Below, piece by piece: positions 13,780 through 14,402 of a stretch of 14,402 nt of DNA. Where the stretch lies: the NCBI GenBank assembly GCA_022564385.1, contig JADFLN010000031.1:1-14402 (forward strand), written 5' to 3'. The translations under genes were made by a program, and so were the position numbers. The notes below the pieces were generated by a model. That model was not told the origin of the DNA and did no database searches. It worked only from the letters and a program-made list of their open reading frames with translations. The number at the start of each line of letters is the position of its first letter. Position 1 is the first letter of the stretch. The DNA is from Nitrososphaerota archaeon (GTDB taxonomy: Archaea > Thermoproteota > Nitrososphaeria > Nitrososphaerales > Nitrosopumilaceae).

Positions 13780-14402
13780 ATGAATTCTAGGAACTACAAG
13801 TATGCTCTATTACTTGTAGCCGTAGTATCGATTACAGCAACTAGTGCAATGTCAGTGGCATATGCACAAAGTGTTGATGATGGTATGGACGGATATGTAG
13901 TGGGAACCAGTGGAATTTACACCGGTAACCCAAACGAGTGTTGGTTTGATGATGGCGAAGGCGGCATGCTTCCTTGTATGGTAGATACAGGAGATATGGC
14001 ATGGATGCTAACGGCAACATCATTGGTACTCTTCATGACTCCCGGCGTTGCATTCTTTTATGGAGGTTTATCCAGATCAAAGAACGCAGTAAACGTCATC
14101 GGCATGGTCTTTATTATTATAGGCCTAATGTCAGTACAATGGGTTCTATGGGGATACTCACTAGCATTCGCACCAAATGCAGATGAAGGCGCAAATCAAT
14201 ACATGGGAAGTCTAGACTATGTTGGATTTAACATGGTATCAGCATGGGCACCATTAGGTGAACCAGGACCTTGTGTAGACACATGGTCTAATGCATACCA
14301 AATGCAACAGTTCAAAGATGGAGATGTTTGTAGTCAAGGTTGGCCAGGTACAGTACCTCACCAACTATTTGCAATGTTCCAAGCAACATTCGCAATTATC
14401 AC
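13780..14402 (+). CDS. amt: Ammonium transporter Amt (partial, C-terminus off the right edge)
   Basis: About 207 residues of an Amt/Mep/Rh channel protein are visible. A signal peptide (core 8-22, cleavage probably after VAYA at 29) precedes a short acidic extracytoplasmic stretch. TM1 is at about 74-95 with the family signature FMTPGVAFFYGGLSRSKN (85-102), TM2 is at about 105-130 ending in WGYSLAF, and the start of TM3 is PHQLFAMFQATFAIIT. The loop between TM2 and TM3 is longer than in E. coli AmtB and carries Cys165 and Cys184; Cys54 and Cys66 lie before TM1. In ammonia oxidisers Amt supplies substrate for energy or assimilation. Many C-ended codons (ATC, GGC, AAC) contrast with the AT-rich neighbours and fit high expression. 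Confidence 0.93.
   Translation, partial: MNSRNYKYALLLVAVVSITATSAMSVAYAQSVDDGMDGYVVGTSGIYTGNPNECWFDDGEGGMLPCMVDTGDMAWMLTATSLVLFMTPGVAFFYGGLSRSKNAVNVIGMVFIIIGLMSVQWVLWGYSLAFAPNADEGANQYMGSLDYVGFNMVSAWAPLGEPGPCVDTWSNAYQMQQFKDGDVCSQGWPGTVPHQLFAMFQATFAII

Noticed and set aside
13841..14186. Open frames at 13841-14023 (minus) and 13974-14186 (plus)
   Set aside because: They are alternative frames within the Amt gene, which has a clear signal peptide and Amt signature.

Overview
The window is about 14.4 kb of AT-rich archaeal chromosome. It most resembles an ammonia-oxidising thaumarchaeon of the Nitrosopumilus type. The grounds are an Amt ammonium transporter, an A-type ATP synthase subunit C, an archaeal-type UMP kinase, a COG1361-type S-layer-related protein, a small C2H2 zinc-finger protein, and many TATA-like boxes about 25-30 bases upstream of start codons, as in leaderless archaeal transcripts. 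The taxon is inferred from gene content and composition; no rRNA gene is present. I see no rRNA, tRNA, CRISPR array, insertion sequence or prophage. Once the small genes are placed, no gap without a gene exceeds 300 bases.

Left part (1-4468): a partial Lrp/AsnC-like regulator with two winged-helix domains reads leftward, divergent from an ABC export cassette. The cassette consists of a FtsX/MacB-type permease, its ATPase (probably starting at a CTG codon), a secreted membrane-anchored COG1361-like protein and a short anchored coiled-coil protein. The 117-bp divergent region carries a 12/13 direct repeat that may be the regulator's operator.

Centre (4588-10090): a two-TM unknown protein is followed by an ABC1/UbiB-family kinase-like protein, which converges on a small heat-shock protein. 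A 41-residue C2H2 zinc-finger gene, too short for usual gene-calling cut-offs, is divergent from a tight three-gene nucleotide operon. That operon is dTMP kinase, an HD phosphohydrolase resembling SAMHD1/dGTPase, and UMP kinase, joined by 4-base ATGA and GTGA overlaps. It suggests coordinated control of pyrimidine nucleotide and dNTP pools. The operon ends exactly where a convergent gene of unknown function ends.

Right part (10161-14402): a membrane-anchored WHy/LEA14-like protein is followed by a 36-residue single-TM protein with its own TATA box and hairpin terminator. Then come, on the minus strand, a Cas4/RecB-like protein that keeps the four Fe-S cysteines but seems to have lost the E-x-K nuclease motif, a small two-TM protein, A-ATPase subunit C and a putative winged-helix protein. 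A truncated Amt gene with a signal peptide and cysteine-containing extracytoplasmic loops runs off the right edge.

Most of the window is ordinary thaumarchaeal chromosome. The items most worth a second look are the nucleotide operon with its altered dTMP kinase motifs, the degenerate Cas4-like protein beside atpC, the 36-residue membrane protein, and the probable CTG start in the ABC cassette.
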